Below are positions 33,645-44,032 of a stretch of DNA of 64,000 bases, piece after piece; within the stretch, counting starts at the first letter, position 1; each line of letters opens with the position of its first letter. The notes below the pieces were generated by a model. That model saw only the letters and a program-made list of their open reading frames with translations. It was not told the DNA's origin and ran no database searches. The stretch is from Nitrosomonas sp. (lineage in GTDB: Bacteria > Pseudomonadota > Gammaproteobacteria > Burkholderiales > Nitrosomonadaceae): positions 1 through 64,000 of the forward strand of contig JAHBZZ010000008.1 in the NCBI GenBank assembly GCA_019635215.1, in the 5' to 3' direction. The position numbers and the translations under genes are program-made.

Positions 33645-36551
33645 TCATAATGAATTGATCTCATGGAAGAATTCCTTGTAGGGTGCCGGTTTTCCTATAT
33701 GGTACCCTTGTGCATAATCGATATTCATTTTCCTGAGTTGGTTGAGGATTTTTTCATTTTCAACAAATTCAGCGGTAATTTGTTTTCCGAAACCGGAAGC
33801 AACACTGCATAAGGCATTGACCAGAATCTGGTCATCGGGATTTTCACCGAGATTGCGTATAAAGGACCCATCGATTTTGACAGCGTCCACTGGCAGCTCT
33901 CTGAGATAATAAAACGAAGAGAATCCCACACCAAAGTCATCCAGCACGAAGCCGCAGCCCAATTCTCTTATTTCTTTCATCAATGTACGTGCGCCTGGCA
34001 GATTCTCAAGTGCGGCGGTTTCGGTGATTTCGAACAACAGTAGTGCCGGGTTGATTTTATACGTATTCAGTTCGTGAAACAGTATAGAGAGTAACTCAGG
34101 ATCATTGAATGCATGCGCGGACAAATTGATCGACAGGCTGATGAAATCCTGTGTTCTGTTGCGATTGATGGCCGCGGCCAGAGCAATAGATTTCCGCAGC
34201 ACGAGATGATCAATAACATGTATTAAACCAGTCTGCTCTGCAGCATAGATAAAACCGGCAGGCGGCAGAATCGACTCATCGCCGTTACGCATGCGTAGCA
34301 ATACTTCATAATGCATGATCCGATGGGTGCGAATATTCATAATCGGTTGGAGGAAAAGAATAAAGTTATCATTCGCTTGCGCAAATTCTATTTTTTCCTT
34401 CCAGTAAACAAGCGTTTGTACGCGTTCGCGACTTCGATCCTCGATAGAAAACAAGTGCCATGTATTTCTTCCGGTATCTTTGGCATGGTACATGGCAAGA
34501 TCGGCAGCGGCCAGCAAGTCATGTACGTTATTACCGTGTTCAGGGAACAGGGCGATTCCGATACTGGCTGACACTCTGTGATTGCGGTTGTCATATGTTA
34601 GATTCAGACTGCTGATATTATTGAGTATTTTTTTTGCGACTTCAATGGCGCCATCGGTATTGATTTCGGGCAGAATAACTGCAAACTCGTCGCCGCCAAG
34701 GCGCGCGGTAATGTCACCGGAGCGGATTGTCTGCGATAGCATTTTGGCGACTAGTTTGAGAAATGTATCGCCTGCCTGATGTCCGCTGGTGTCGTTAATA
34801 TATTTGAAACGATCCAGATCAAAAAACAGTAACGCACCCGGATGATGATAGCGGTCCGATCGGCTGAGTATTTGTTCAAGCTCTTCGCTAAAGCGGCGCC
34901 GGTTATGCAGATCGGTCAAAGGGTCATGCGTTGCCAGCCAGGTCAAACGTTCCTGTGCAAGTTTGTATTCTGTGACATCAAGACCAACGGACAGAATGGT
35001 GGGGTCGTATTTGCTGTTTCTGGAAAGAAGACGGGAGTGAAGCCAGGCGATATCGCGCGTGGAGCCATCTTTACAGCGGATTGTGGTTTCATGCCTGAAT
35101 TGATCCCGCGTACCAAGATTAATTTCTTCCAGGAGTGCCGATAGATACTGATGATCATAATTCGATGCCAACAATTGGAGAAAGTGCGTATCATGCAGTT
35201 CTTTTTCGGAATAGTGGGTCAGCATTTCACCATAAGCATTCATCGAATTGATCCTGCCCAGCGCGTTTTGGGTCAATACAATCACCTGTGCGGTATCAAG
35301 CAGATTGGCAATAAAATCTCTCTCCTTACTCAATTCGTCTTTTTGCTCAATGAGCTGTGTTGCGCGAGTAGATGCTTTTTGTTCGAGCTCCTCGAGCTGC
35401 ATGGATAATTGGACTGCAGCCACATTAAGCATGTCTATCTCATCACTGTATTTCTGTACGTGTTTTAATGCGATGAGCGATTGCCGGAAGCTTTCAAACT
35501 GACCGCTTGCCAGAAGCGGCAGGGTATAGGATATGTCTTTTAAGCGGGAGAGTAACCGCGTAAAAATTCCAAACATGAGAATTCCGGAGAAAACAAGGCC
35601 TAACAGTCCGATTGTAGCAATTTTCCAAATGGAATCATGAATATTATTTATCGCAGCAGTGATATTGGTAATGACGGCCAGACTTGCTTTGTTACTGCCC
35701 ACAGCATTGAGTGCGTACAGTTTTATTTGGTAGTGGTTATCCGATAAATCGATTTGTATGCCTTTCCGCAAACTGTCTATGGATGGGAATTTTGCTGCAG
35801 CAGTTTTTAGAATTTGATAATTTTCATTTTTTCTGGTTAACGCGGCGATATGTGCGTTCCAGGGTACCATATAGGAAACATTATCAACTGAATGCGCATC
35901 ATTGCCATGTATCAGTAAGCCAATATCCGCGCCTGAAACACGATTGAATGCGAGCATTGCATCGGTCAATGTTATTCCGATAACAACTGTTCCGCCCGCT
36001 TTACCATCAATTAATAATGGCGCTACGGTATGCTGAATACATCTTTTTTTACACAACAAGGGATGAATCGGCTTTTCCTGACGATTGACGCGTTGAACCC
36101 ATTCAAGAATATATTGCTCATCTTCCGGGTGACTTTCCAGACTGCTCCAGTCTGCAATCAATTGATTGGATGTATTGTATAACCGTACGGTTTCAATGCC
36201 GCTATTGATATGTATCAGTGGCCAATGCCGGTTGAAAACCTGTTTAATTTTGCTTTTATCGTTGGATAATAGCGCTTTGGGCATACCGTCCAGAAAAGGA
36301 ATGGCTTCTGCCTGTTGACGTAATCCTGACGATAATCGTTCAATCAGGCTATCTATTTCCCTGCCATAACGCTCAAATTCAGTTTCGCGCTGGCTATCAA
36401 AATTGGTAACCAGACCCCAATAGCTGACAATGCAGAATAATAAAACGACAGCAAGCAGTATAAGACTGCTTAATGAGGTAATTTTCCATCTGAAACTAAG
36501 AAATTTACGTATCTGTGTTTCATTTATTGGCGTTTTAACAACCTGTGACAT
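33645..36551 (-). CDS. Membrane sensor with PAS, GGDEF and EAL domains (c-di-GMP turnover)
   Basis: 968 residues. Helices at about 25-47 and 309-330 enclose a periplasmic sensor domain; then a coiled coil (about 380-410), PAS (about 415-530), GGDEF (about 535-700) and EAL (about 715-965). GGDEF at 619-623 is intact and has the RxxD inhibitory site (RSGD, 610-613). The EAL domain reads YEVLLRM, with NLSAHAF, ITETAAL, LDDFGVGFSS, KIDGSF and AQGYHIGKP, so phosphodiesterase residues are present. It could make or break c-di-GMP. It lies 18 bp after a porin gene and downstream of a small binding protein, suggesting a sensory unit, next to polysaccharide genes. Confidence 0.92.
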   Translation of the reverse strand: MSQVVKTPINETQIRKFLSFRWKITSLSSLILLAVVLLFCIVSYWGLVTNFDSQRETEFERYGREIDSLIERLSSGLRQQAEAIPFLDGMPKALLSNDKSKIKQVFNRHWPLIHINSGIETVRLYNTSNQLIADWSSLESHPEDEQYILEWVQRVNRQEKPIHPLLCKKRCIQHTVAPLLIDGKAGGTVVIGITLTDAMLAFNRVSGADIGLLIHGNDAHSVDNVSYMVPWNAHIAALTRKNENYQILKTAAAKFPSIDSLRKGIQIDLSDNHYQIKLYALNAVGSNKASLAVITNITAAINNIHDSIWKIATIGLLGLVFSGILMFGIFTRLLSRLKDISYTLPLLASGQFESFRQSLIALKHVQKYSDEIDMLNVAAVQLSMQLEELEQKASTRATQLIEQKDELSKERDFIANLLDTAQVIVLTQNALGRINSMNAYGEMLTHYSEKELHDTHFLQLLASNYDHQYLSALLEEINLGTRDQFRHETTIRCKDGSTRDIAWLHSRLLSRNSKYDPTILSVGLDVTEYKLAQERLTWLATHDPLTDLHNRRRFSEELEQILSRSDRYHHPGALLFFDLDRFKYINDTSGHQAGDTFLKLVAKMLSQTIRSGDITARLGGDEFAVILPEINTDGAIEVAKKILNNISSLNLTYDNRNHRVSASIGIALFPEHGNNVHDLLAAADLAMYHAKDTGRNTWHLFSIEDRSRERVQTLVYWKEKIEFAQANDNFILFLQPIMNIRTHRIMHYEVLLRMRNGDESILPPAGFIYAAEQTGLIHVIDHLVLRKSIALAAAINRNRTQDFISLSINLSAHAFNDPELLSILFHELNTYKINPALLLFEITETAALENLPGARTLMKEIRELGCGFVLDDFGVGFSSFYYLRELPVDAVKIDGSFIRNLGENPDDQILVNALCSVASGFGKQITAEFVENEKILNQLRKMNIDYAQGYHIGKPAPYKEFFHEINSL

Positions 36552-36569
36552 AAGAAGTCATGTTTGCGC

Positions 36570-37913
36570 TTAGAAGCGGAACGACAATTGTGCCGCAAAA
36601 AGGTCCCATTCCTTAACAGTTGATGCAATATCCGGATTGTCTAATCCTGAAATCCAGCCTGTTCCATGGATGTGATGATACTCGAAACGCGCCATGATTT
36701 GGGGCGTAATATTCCACCGCAGGCCAACGGTTAAATCTTTGGCATAACGTGAATGAGCAGGAGGAGCAGAACGATTATGATCTATCCGCCACTGAACAAA
36801 CTTTTTCCCATCACGATCACTTCGGTCCGCAAAATAGACATCATAACGTAAAAGCGCTTCCCATTTCGGATGAAAGCGATAAACACCTTGCACATAAAAG
36901 CTTTCGCCAGTTGTGTTGTTGGCCTGTTCATCCAAGGTTGGTGTGCCAAAATTTGCAAAATCCAGACGGCGTAGCGCGTACTCGGCAGTCAGGCTCCATT
37001 TTTCGGCATTATACTGAGCGGATAGAAAAAGTGGAGAAAAGGAAAAAGATCCACGCGTCAAAGTATCGTCGGGTCCACCGGGATTGTAATGTGTATTCAG
37101 CCAGATACCGCTGATCGCAAGACGTAGTCGTGCATCGTGTGTTTCGTAAATCCCTCGGCCTATGAACGATGTCTCGGGCGATAATTCACCGATTCGTGAA
37201 CTATGGAAAATGGCATATTCCGTTTCCCTATCTTTCACTAGGGAGCGCATCACACCAAATTGTACTGAGAAATTACCAATGGTCGGATGCGATGTTTCAC
37301 CGTAAAGCTGTACCGAATCCGACGACATACCCAAGTTGCGTGTGCGGTCAAAATAGATGGATTGCGGCAATAGAATGCTCGGACGTGTGAAGGCTACATC
37401 GCGTGTATCATTGTAAAATCCGAATGGATTTTTTAGCCGACCGACTCTGATGCCAAATTGATGCACTTCATGTGAGTACAGCAGGTAATCAACAAAACCG
37501 AAATCCAGACGTGGTACACCTGCATTGCCACCTTCACCGGCGCGACGGGACAGCATTTGTGCTGATAGTTGGAGTCGGGGTAACGGGCGGAACAATGCGT
37601 TGAGCCCAATTTCGGTGAATCCAAAGCCACCGCCATGATCGGTTTTACCGAAAACATTATTATCCGATGTTGCGATGAATGCCTGGCTTGCAAAGCCTTG
37701 AAATTTCAGATTATCCAGGAAGTTTGTTTCTGAAAACCATTGAGAAGATGAATTTGTATTTTTTAATGTTTTTGCTTGATCAGATTTTTCCAGCTCGGAT
37801 GCGTTAGCGATGCAGGCACTTAACAGGAATGAATACATAGCGAGCTTGCATATCAAGCTGCAAGTTTCATAGGAGAAACTATTATTTGATCTGTAAAACT
37901 TTAACATCGTCAT
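36570..37913 (-). CDS. Outer-membrane porin-like beta-barrel protein
   Basis: About 447 residues; an ATG at 37907 is an alternative start. Signal segment LAMYSFLLSACIANA (about 24-38), then a barrel with many alternating aromatic residues, ending in KEWDLFAAQLSFRF with C-terminal Phe. Substrate unknown. The start overlaps the upstream binding-protein gene by about 32 bp and the stop is 18 bp before the GGDEF/EAL gene, so the three are one unit. Confidence 0.8.
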   Translation of the reverse strand: MTMLKFYRSNNSFSYETCSLICKLAMYSFLLSACIANASELEKSDQAKTLKNTNSSSQWFSETNFLDNLKFQGFASQAFIATSDNNVFGKTDHGGGFGFTEIGLNALFRPLPRLQLSAQMLSRRAGEGGNAGVPRLDFGFVDYLLYSHEVHQFGIRVGRLKNPFGFYNDTRDVAFTRPSILLPQSIYFDRTRNLGMSSDSVQLYGETSHPTIGNFSVQFGVMRSLVKDRETEYAIFHSSRIGELSPETSFIGRGIYETHDARLRLAISGIWLNTHYNPGGPDDTLTRGSFSFSPLFLSAQYNAEKWSLTAEYALRRLDFANFGTPTLDEQANNTTGESFYVQGVYRFHPKWEALLRYDVYFADRSDRDGKKFVQWRIDHNRSAPPAHSRYAKDLTVGLRWNITPQIMARFEYHHIHGTGWISGLDNPDIASTVKEWDLFAAQLSFRF

Positions 37914-38322
37914 TGAGATATATCGTTTCCAAATAACCGATTGAGCCGGGCGTGTTTGCTATTTTCTGCAGCATTTCTTCATTGGAAGATACTGTTGTCG
38001 GTGCTTGGCCTGTACCGGAAAATACTAAACGATCCCAGGTGGAGCGCAGTTGGTAAGGGAAAACATTCAATGTTTCTTTTGAGAACGTCTGGTGCAGTTC
38101 ATGGTCGTCCGGCAGAACATAAACTCTAATCAATTTACCATCCTGCCAGGTTTTCATGCGCATGCTGAAGATTGCACGCAATACGTTGGCCGTAACGGAT
38201 TCCAGTCCTACATCGGAATTAACAATGACTTTATAATGTTCTGAAGCATGCGTTTTACCAATCATTAGAAAAAAAAGTATCAGGCATAGGAATGCTTTGA
38301 TTTTGAACATAGCGCTATGCAA
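37882..38322 (-). CDS. Small periplasmic binding protein (PstS-like domain)
   Basis: 146 residues with a signal peptide (FKIKAFLCLILFFLMIGKTH, then AS). The mature part resembles a fragment of phosphate-binding PBP-like proteins: VIVNSDVGLESVTANVLRAI at the start and NTPGSIGYLETIYL near the end, where PstS-like proteins have TPGAIGYV. Shorter than PstS (about 300). With the porin and the sensor it may detect a ligand. An ATG at 38310 is also possible. Confidence 0.75.
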   Translation of the reverse strand: MHSAMFKIKAFLCLILFFLMIGKTHASEHYKVIVNSDVGLESVTANVLRAIFSMRMKTWQDGKLIRVYVLPDDHELHQTFSKETLNVFPYQLRSTWDRLVFSGTGQAPTTVSSNEEMLQKIANTPGSIGYLETIYLNDDVKVLQIK

Positions 38323-38363
38323 TGTACTTCATTCTGGAAAAAGTGAAATTTTGTGCACTCGCT

Positions 38364-39131
38364 CTAGCAGGTACGTGTTTTAGCAGGTAAATATTTGCCT
38401 TGATCAGTCAATATCTCCCAGACATCCTGATATTCCGAATGCGTTTTATCCAGGATATCTGTCATTTTTGCAAAATAGGGGCGGCGAATACCATGACATT
38501 CAACAAGCGGTCCAATCGGCGTAAATTCCATACCTGAATAGCTGAGTAATCGATTGAGTGCTGGATTTATAAAAGAAAGCCAGTTTTCGGCATTACTTTT
38601 TACGCTCATCTGTACAACGGCTGCCATGAGAATCAAAGAAATATTAGCTGTAACACGCCGGTCATTTTGTTTAGTGGAAGATTTGTCTTCACTACTAGTT
38701 TCACCTTCGTCGGTTTCTTGATAAAGCAGATCGCCTTTGCGCCTTTGAAATTCCTTGATGACAAGTGCTCTTGATATCTCAGCTGTCTGCAGACGGGAAA
38801 CATTCTGATTTTTGAGGTATTCAGTATCAAGATGCGTATAGGATTCGACTGGAAATGGCTTATCCAGAGCACTGGGATCAGGTAGAACTATTCGTATAGT
38901 ACCGATATAATTACCGGATGATCGATGTTTTAGCAATGCATGCATGGCACGATCATCAAAATCGTCTTTTTCCAGTTTTTCCGGGTAGCTGGATTGATCG
39001 AACCCGGGTATGCGCTGCTCCTGGCACAAGACATGGTAACGTATCTGGTAGGCTATTTCCCTTTGCTCCGGTGTTTCAGCAATGATAATTTCGAAATATT
39101 TCTGGTAAGCATCATATAATTCACTCATCAT
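38364..39131 (-). CDS. PEP-CTERM/exosortase-associated acyltransferase
   Basis: 255 residues. The N-acyltransferase fold starts QREIAYQIRYHVLCQEQRIP, as in autoinducer-synthase-like acyltransferases linked to exosortase loci, with GTIRIVLPDP in the middle and EISRALVIKEFQRRKGD. It probably moves an acyl group in polysaccharide or precursor assembly. It ends the polysaccharide gene set, 34 bp after the amidotransferase. Confidence 0.85.
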   Translation of the reverse strand: MMSELYDAYQKYFEIIIAETPEQREIAYQIRYHVLCQEQRIPGFDQSSYPEKLEKDDFDDRAMHALLKHRSSGNYIGTIRIVLPDPSALDKPFPVESYTHLDTEYLKNQNVSRLQTAEISRALVIKEFQRRKGDLLYQETDEGETSSEDKSSTKQNDRRVTANISLILMAAVVQMSVKSNAENWLSFINPALNRLLSYSGMEFTPIGPLVECHGIRRPYFAKMTDILDKTHSEYQDVWEILTDQGKYLPAKTRTC

Positions 39132-39165
39132 AAAGCAACTCCTATTGTTTTTTATTTACATTACT

Positions 39166-41004
39166 TTATCTGGATTTGAACCAGCATTCCAGCATTATTA
39201 AAATCCAGATCATGGTGCCATGATAACTGGCGTGCTCTTTTAAATGCTGGTCGAGCAACGTATCGATGTAATCCGTACGTATGAGGCGGCGGGATTTCAG
39301 GTCACTCAGGCTGTCGGCAGCTAACGCTTTAAGTTGTGCATGTTCTTGTAGCCATACACCGAATGGTAATCCGAAGCCATGTTTTTGCTTGACAATAATC
39401 TCCCTGGGCAGAAAATCCTTGAGGGCTTCTTTAAAAAAATAGCGCAGCTTCGTACCTTTGACTTTGTAATCCGGTCTCAGTTGTAATGAGAATGCGGTAA
39501 TCTCATCGCTGATTAACGGAAATGCGACATCAATTTGAGCCAGCTCGCAGGCTTTTACAACTTTGGGTAAATCATTGTCTGTGAGTGTAATTTTCCAGTC
39601 ATATGCCAGCATACGGTTGATCAGGCTTTTTGCATGTGTTTGGTGATAGGTCTGATTCAAAAGTAGCCCGGGATATTTTGAGTCCACAGTTTCCAGGAAT
39701 TCAGCTGTAAAAATTGAATGAGCGCCATGCAGCAGCAGCAGATTATAGGTTTCCATACGTGCCGGCATGGGGGTGGATGCCTGCTCGATATAGCGGTACA
39801 TTTTACGAAGCAAGGGTTGCTGTGTCTTTCCAGATATACGTTTTGCCCAAGGTTCAAAAATTTTTTTTCGAATAATGGCAGGCAAGCGTTCATATAACGA
39901 GAATATATATTGTTTGGCGTATCGTTCATTACCGCCGAACAATTCGTCACCACCATCGCCACCGAGGATTCTGGTCAGACCGTCTTCTTTTGCCATGCGT
40001 GCGCAATAATAAGCAGGTATAGCTGAGGCATTTCCAAAAGGTTGATCAAAAATAGCCGCAATTTGTGGAATTGCCGTTACGACATCATCCGGTGTTACAT
40101 AGTATTCATGGTGGCGGGTAGAGAAATGGCGCGCCGCAATTCGTGCGTATTCCATTTCATCATAACCATGTGCAGCGAAGCCGATCGAATAAGTTTGCGC
40201 CGGTTCTCCGGTAACTTCGCCGAGTATGCCCGCTAGTGTTGAACTGTCTGTACCGCCGCTGAGAAAGGTGCCGACAGATGCATTGCCGATTGCATCGCGC
40301 ACACTTGACCGGAGTAGCTGTCGTAATTCAGATTTAAGTTCTTTAAACGGGCGTCTGGAAGTTTCAATAAATACTGGTTTCCAGTACGGGTGTTTTTTTA
40401 TTTCGCGGTTCCGGAAAGTCAAGCATTCACCAGGTAATAGCCGGTATTGATCTTTATAGATGGTATCCGGACCGGGTATCATATGAAAATAAATATAATT
40501 GTAGATACTTTGTGAATTAATTTGCGCCGTGGCCAGAGGATGTTTAATGAGGGCATCCTGTGATGTAGAAAAAATCAGGCCATCGTCTATGGCTTGATAG
40601 GCCATGGAGCGGGTACCCAGTCGATCTATGGCGAGCATAAGCTGACCTTGATGATCATCTGCAATACAGACGATAAATTCACCGGCAATATTTGACAGCG
40701 CTTCTTCGCTGTTGTCGAGCCAATGCTCAAGAAAATATTCAGCGGGATTCTGAATTGTATCCGGTTGACTGTGTCGGATGTTTTTAAACCTTACCTGCCC
40801 CCATAAAACTACTGTGTAGCCGTTACTTTGGAAAGTATGTACATTTTCGGGATGACCTATGATTGCGAAGGCTGATGCATCGTTCAGTAAAATGTTTACC
40901 GAACTACTGTCATATTGCACAATTGGTTGAATCATATTTTCAAGCACCTTGCGGCGCTCATTCACTGGTATCTTGCAGCCAGTCCAGCCACAAATTCCAC
41001 CCAT
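39166..41004 (-). CDS. Asparagine-synthase-like amidotransferase of the XrtA locus, glutaminase Cys missing
   Basis: 612 residues. The N-terminal domain is GATase-II-like, but it starts MGGICGWTG where active members have MCGI; the catalytic Cys2 is Gly and the next Cys (residue 5) is offset by three residues. The synthase domain is intact with the PPi loop FLSGGTDSST and GGDGGDELFGGNERY. It may use free ammonia or another amine rather than glutamine. Exosortase loci carry such amidotransferases with an acyl-CoA ligase and a PLP decarboxylase, and these two lie directly upstream. Confidence 0.85.
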   Translation of the reverse strand: MGGICGWTGCKIPVNERRKVLENMIQPIVQYDSSSVNILLNDASAFAIIGHPENVHTFQSNGYTVVLWGQVRFKNIRHSQPDTIQNPAEYFLEHWLDNSEEALSNIAGEFIVCIADDHQGQLMLAIDRLGTRSMAYQAIDDGLIFSTSQDALIKHPLATAQINSQSIYNYIYFHMIPGPDTIYKDQYRLLPGECLTFRNREIKKHPYWKPVFIETSRRPFKELKSELRQLLRSSVRDAIGNASVGTFLSGGTDSSTLAGILGEVTGEPAQTYSIGFAAHGYDEMEYARIAARHFSTRHHEYYVTPDDVVTAIPQIAAIFDQPFGNASAIPAYYCARMAKEDGLTRILGGDGGDELFGGNERYAKQYIFSLYERLPAIIRKKIFEPWAKRISGKTQQPLLRKMYRYIEQASTPMPARMETYNLLLLHGAHSIFTAEFLETVDSKYPGLLLNQTYHQTHAKSLINRMLAYDWKITLTDNDLPKVVKACELAQIDVAFPLISDEITAFSLQLRPDYKVKGTKLRYFFKEALKDFLPREIIVKQKHGFGLPFGVWLQEHAQLKALAADSLSDLKSRRLIRTDYIDTLLDQHLKEHASYHGTMIWILIMLECWFKSR

Positions 41005-41138
41005 ACTGTTCTCCAGAAAAATTAGACTGTATTGACTGTTGCGCTATACAGCCGGATAGTCGTTTTATAGTTAATCTTGATGCATGGATTTATAGCAGGA
41101 ATAATTTTTTCTGCTACCAAGCTATGTTCAAAAAATTT

Positions 41139-42374
41139 CTAAACCAGTATTTCTAACGGTTTGGGATGACTGAGGAAAAAAGTGGGACTGGCTGTCAGAC
41201 CATACGCACCTGATTGTAAAACAACAACCAAGTCATTCTCATCAGCTTGAGCCATTTCCAATTGATCAGCCAATAAATCCAGTGGTGTGCATAATGGACC
41301 AACCACTGAAACGGTTTCCCTTATGTTGCTTGCTACCTTATTACCGATAATGACCGGATAATTTTTTCGGATGACTTGACCGAAATTACCTGAAGCAGCG
41401 AGATGATGATGCAGTCCGCCATCCGTTATTAAGAAAGTTTTTCCTCTTGATTTTTTGCGTTCCAGAATGCGGCAGACGTAAATACCTGCCTCGGCGACGA
41501 TATAACGGCCAAGCTCAATGACGACATCAGCCGTAGGCAAATGCCGTTTGATGACTGGCAGCAGGCGATCCAGATTTTCGCCGACAGCATGAATATTAAG
41601 CGCTTTTTCACCAGGGAAATAGGGGATGCCGAATCCCCCGCCGATATTTAATATACGAATGGGGGTAGGTGCTTTCTCAGCAAGTTGTAGGCTGAGCTGT
41701 ATTGTTTTTTCGTGTGCTTCCAATAGGGCTTCTACTTTTAAATTTTGTGATCCGCTAAAAATATGAAATCCTAAAAAATTTAGATCCAGTTTACCCAAGC
41801 GACCCAACAAAGCAGGTACACGTTCAGCATCGATACCAAATTGTTTGGGACCACCACTCATTTTCATTCCAGCCGCTTTTAATTCAAAATCCGGATTAAC
41901 ACGAACGGCTACATTCGGTTGAATTCCCAGATGTTCTCCAATTTCAGCAATGCGTTGCATTTCCTGTTCGGATTCCATATTCAGAACGATTCCAGCTGAA
42001 ATTGCACAAGACAATTCGTGATCTGTTTTTCCGGGACCTGCAAAACTGATGCGCTCAGCGGGCATGGTGGTATCAAGTGCAACGTGCATTTCGCCAACAG
42101 AAGCAACATCAATACCATCCACCAGACCAGCCAAATGTTGTACTACGGCGGGCATGGGATTGGCTTTCATCGCATAGTGCAGATGAATGTCGCCGGGTAG
42201 TGCGTTGCGTAGCAATGTGATCCGGTCTGTGATTTTTTGCCGATCATATGCATAAAAAGGAGTCTGGCCGACGCGCTGAGCCAGGCGGGTAAGTGGAACT
42301 CCACCTATTATTAAGCAATCGTCATGAATCGGAAATTGATTGAGTGCAGTATGTTTAGGTGAGTCGCTGATCAT
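41139..42374 (-). CDS. PLP-dependent decarboxylase, exosortase A-associated
   Basis: 411 residues from the ATG at 42374, which overlaps the ligase stop (ATGA); the frame is open further upstream but inside the ligase. Ornithine/diaminopimelate decarboxylase fold: PLP Lys in HYAMKANP, phosphate-binding NIGGGFGIPYF, Cys in GPLCTPLD and ending with SGAYG. It would act on an amino-acid-like precursor; the substrate is not known. Confidence 0.9.
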   Translation of the reverse strand: MISDSPKHTALNQFPIHDDCLIIGGVPLTRLAQRVGQTPFYAYDRQKITDRITLLRNALPGDIHLHYAMKANPMPAVVQHLAGLVDGIDVASVGEMHVALDTTMPAERISFAGPGKTDHELSCAISAGIVLNMESEQEMQRIAEIGEHLGIQPNVAVRVNPDFELKAAGMKMSGGPKQFGIDAERVPALLGRLGKLDLNFLGFHIFSGSQNLKVEALLEAHEKTIQLSLQLAEKAPTPIRILNIGGGFGIPYFPGEKALNIHAVGENLDRLLPVIKRHLPTADVVIELGRYIVAEAGIYVCRILERKKSRGKTFLITDGGLHHHLAASGNFGQVIRKNYPVIIGNKVASNIRETVSVVGPLCTPLDLLADQLEMAQADENDLVVVLQSGAYGLTASPTFFLSHPKPLEILV

Positions 42375-43957
42375 GCGTAATTTTCTGTAAAGATATGTTG
42401 CATTTCTTGAAAAAGCATTTTTCTGTCTATTTTGCCATTCGGGCTTCGCGGTAAATGACCTGGACGTATATCGATATGATTGGGCAACATGAAAGCTGGC
42501 AAGTGACGTTTGCATGCTGTTAACAGGTCTTCTGCCTTGAGTTTTTCATCCTTGCGCGGTGTGGCAATGACCAATATGGCTTGACCGAGCACCGGGTGAG
42601 GCACACCTATTGCGGCGGCTTCACTAACCATTCCAGTGGCATAAACAACTTCTTCGATTTCTGTCGGACTGACTCGATATCCTGAAGTCTTGATCATTTC
42701 GTCACGCCGTCCGATAAAGTATAGAAAACCTTCTTCGTCCATGCGCACGGTGTCGCCGGACCATACAGCAAGTTCGGGAATAGTCAGGCCATGTTGTTTT
42801 GAAATAATCGGTCTGAAACAGGCGGCGGTTTTTTCCGTATCATTCCAATATCCGAGGGATACCAGTGCGCCACGATGCACCAATTCTCCGGGTTCACCCG
42901 GTGCGCACGGCGAACCATCCTCGCGCAGAACCAGAATCTCGGCGTTTGGAATTGCCTTTCCAATGGAATCCGGACGTTTATCAATTTCACCGGGCGGCAA
43001 ATAGGTCGATCGGAATGCTTCTGTCAGTCCATACATCAGAAATATCTGCGTGGCGGGCAAAGCACTACGGAGCTGATCAAGTGTGGCGCGCGGCATTGCG
43101 CCACCAGAGTTGGTGATATATCTTAGGGATTGGGCGTTACTCCAATTCAACTGAGCCAATTGAATCCAGAGCGGTGGTACGGCTGCAAGCCCGGTGATAT
43201 TTTCCTTTTCGATAATACGGATAATATCTCTGGGCAACAAATAATTCATGAGAACATTGGTGGCACCGACATGAAACGCCGTGGTTAATTGGCTAAGGCC
43301 ATAATCAAAACTGAGTGGCAGTACCGAAAGAATACGATCTTCAGGCTGGTTGCACAGGTATTCCGAAACACTTTTCGCGCCTGTAACAACATTGCGGTGG
43401 GAGAGTACAACTCCTTTGGGTTTTCCGGTACTGCCGGAGGTATACAGGATAGCGGCCATGTCACTATCGATAACCCGAAATGGCTTTTGGCTGGATTCAA
43501 TTGTAAGACAATCATCCCAGGAGAGCAGGTTAAGTCCTGGAATCTGAGGAGTATTCTCAGTAGAGTCGACTATAATGACCGAATGAAGATCATGACAGGC
43601 TGGCAGCGCATCAGCAAGGAGTTTGAAACGTTCTGCTGAAGTTACTAAAATCCTGACATTGCAGTCTGTCATGATATACCTGACCTGATCCGGTTTCAGC
43701 AGCGGGTTTATGGGTACAAAAACACCGCCGGCAGCATTCGCAGCAAATAGAGTAATGACAGTTTCTATACGTTTCTCAAGGTATACCGCTACGCGTTCAT
43801 GATGCGATAACCCTGCGACCAGCAGACCCTTTGAGCAACGTTCGATTGCATGAGCAATTTCGCCGTAGTTTTTTATTTGGCCCTGATAGGAAAGTGCATC
43901 CGTTTGAGACGATCGGTTTGCAGAATGATAAATCAAGTCATGTACTAAACTAACCAT
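42371..43957 (-). CDS. Acyl-CoA ligase (AMP-forming), exosortase A-associated
   Basis: 528 residues, ANL superfamily. AMP motif ILYTSGSTGKPKGVVLSHRN (about 170-189), YGLTEAF, GDTVRMDEEGFLYFIGRRDE and the C-terminal Lys in RSPNGKIDRKML. It activates a carboxylic acid as adenylate, then to a thiol. It is coupled to the decarboxylase by a 4-bp overlap. The acyl-carrier gene often found with this set is not seen here. Confidence 0.9.
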   Translation of the reverse strand: MVSLVHDLIYHSANRSSQTDALSYQGQIKNYGEIAHAIERCSKGLLVAGLSHHERVAVYLEKRIETVITLFAANAAGGVFVPINPLLKPDQVRYIMTDCNVRILVTSAERFKLLADALPACHDLHSVIIVDSTENTPQIPGLNLLSWDDCLTIESSQKPFRVIDSDMAAILYTSGSTGKPKGVVLSHRNVVTGAKSVSEYLCNQPEDRILSVLPLSFDYGLSQLTTAFHVGATNVLMNYLLPRDIIRIIEKENITGLAAVPPLWIQLAQLNWSNAQSLRYITNSGGAMPRATLDQLRSALPATQIFLMYGLTEAFRSTYLPPGEIDKRPDSIGKAIPNAEILVLREDGSPCAPGEPGELVHRGALVSLGYWNDTEKTAACFRPIISKQHGLTIPELAVWSGDTVRMDEEGFLYFIGRRDEMIKTSGYRVSPTEIEEVVYATGMVSEAAAIGVPHPVLGQAILVIATPRKDEKLKAEDLLTACKRHLPAFMLPNHIDIRPGHLPRSPNGKIDRKMLFQEMQHIFTENYA

Positions 43958-44032
43958 CTGTTTTGCCTATTTTGAGAAAAACATAATAAATCTGTATCCT
44001 AACGCTTTAACGGTTTAGAGTCTATGACAAGC

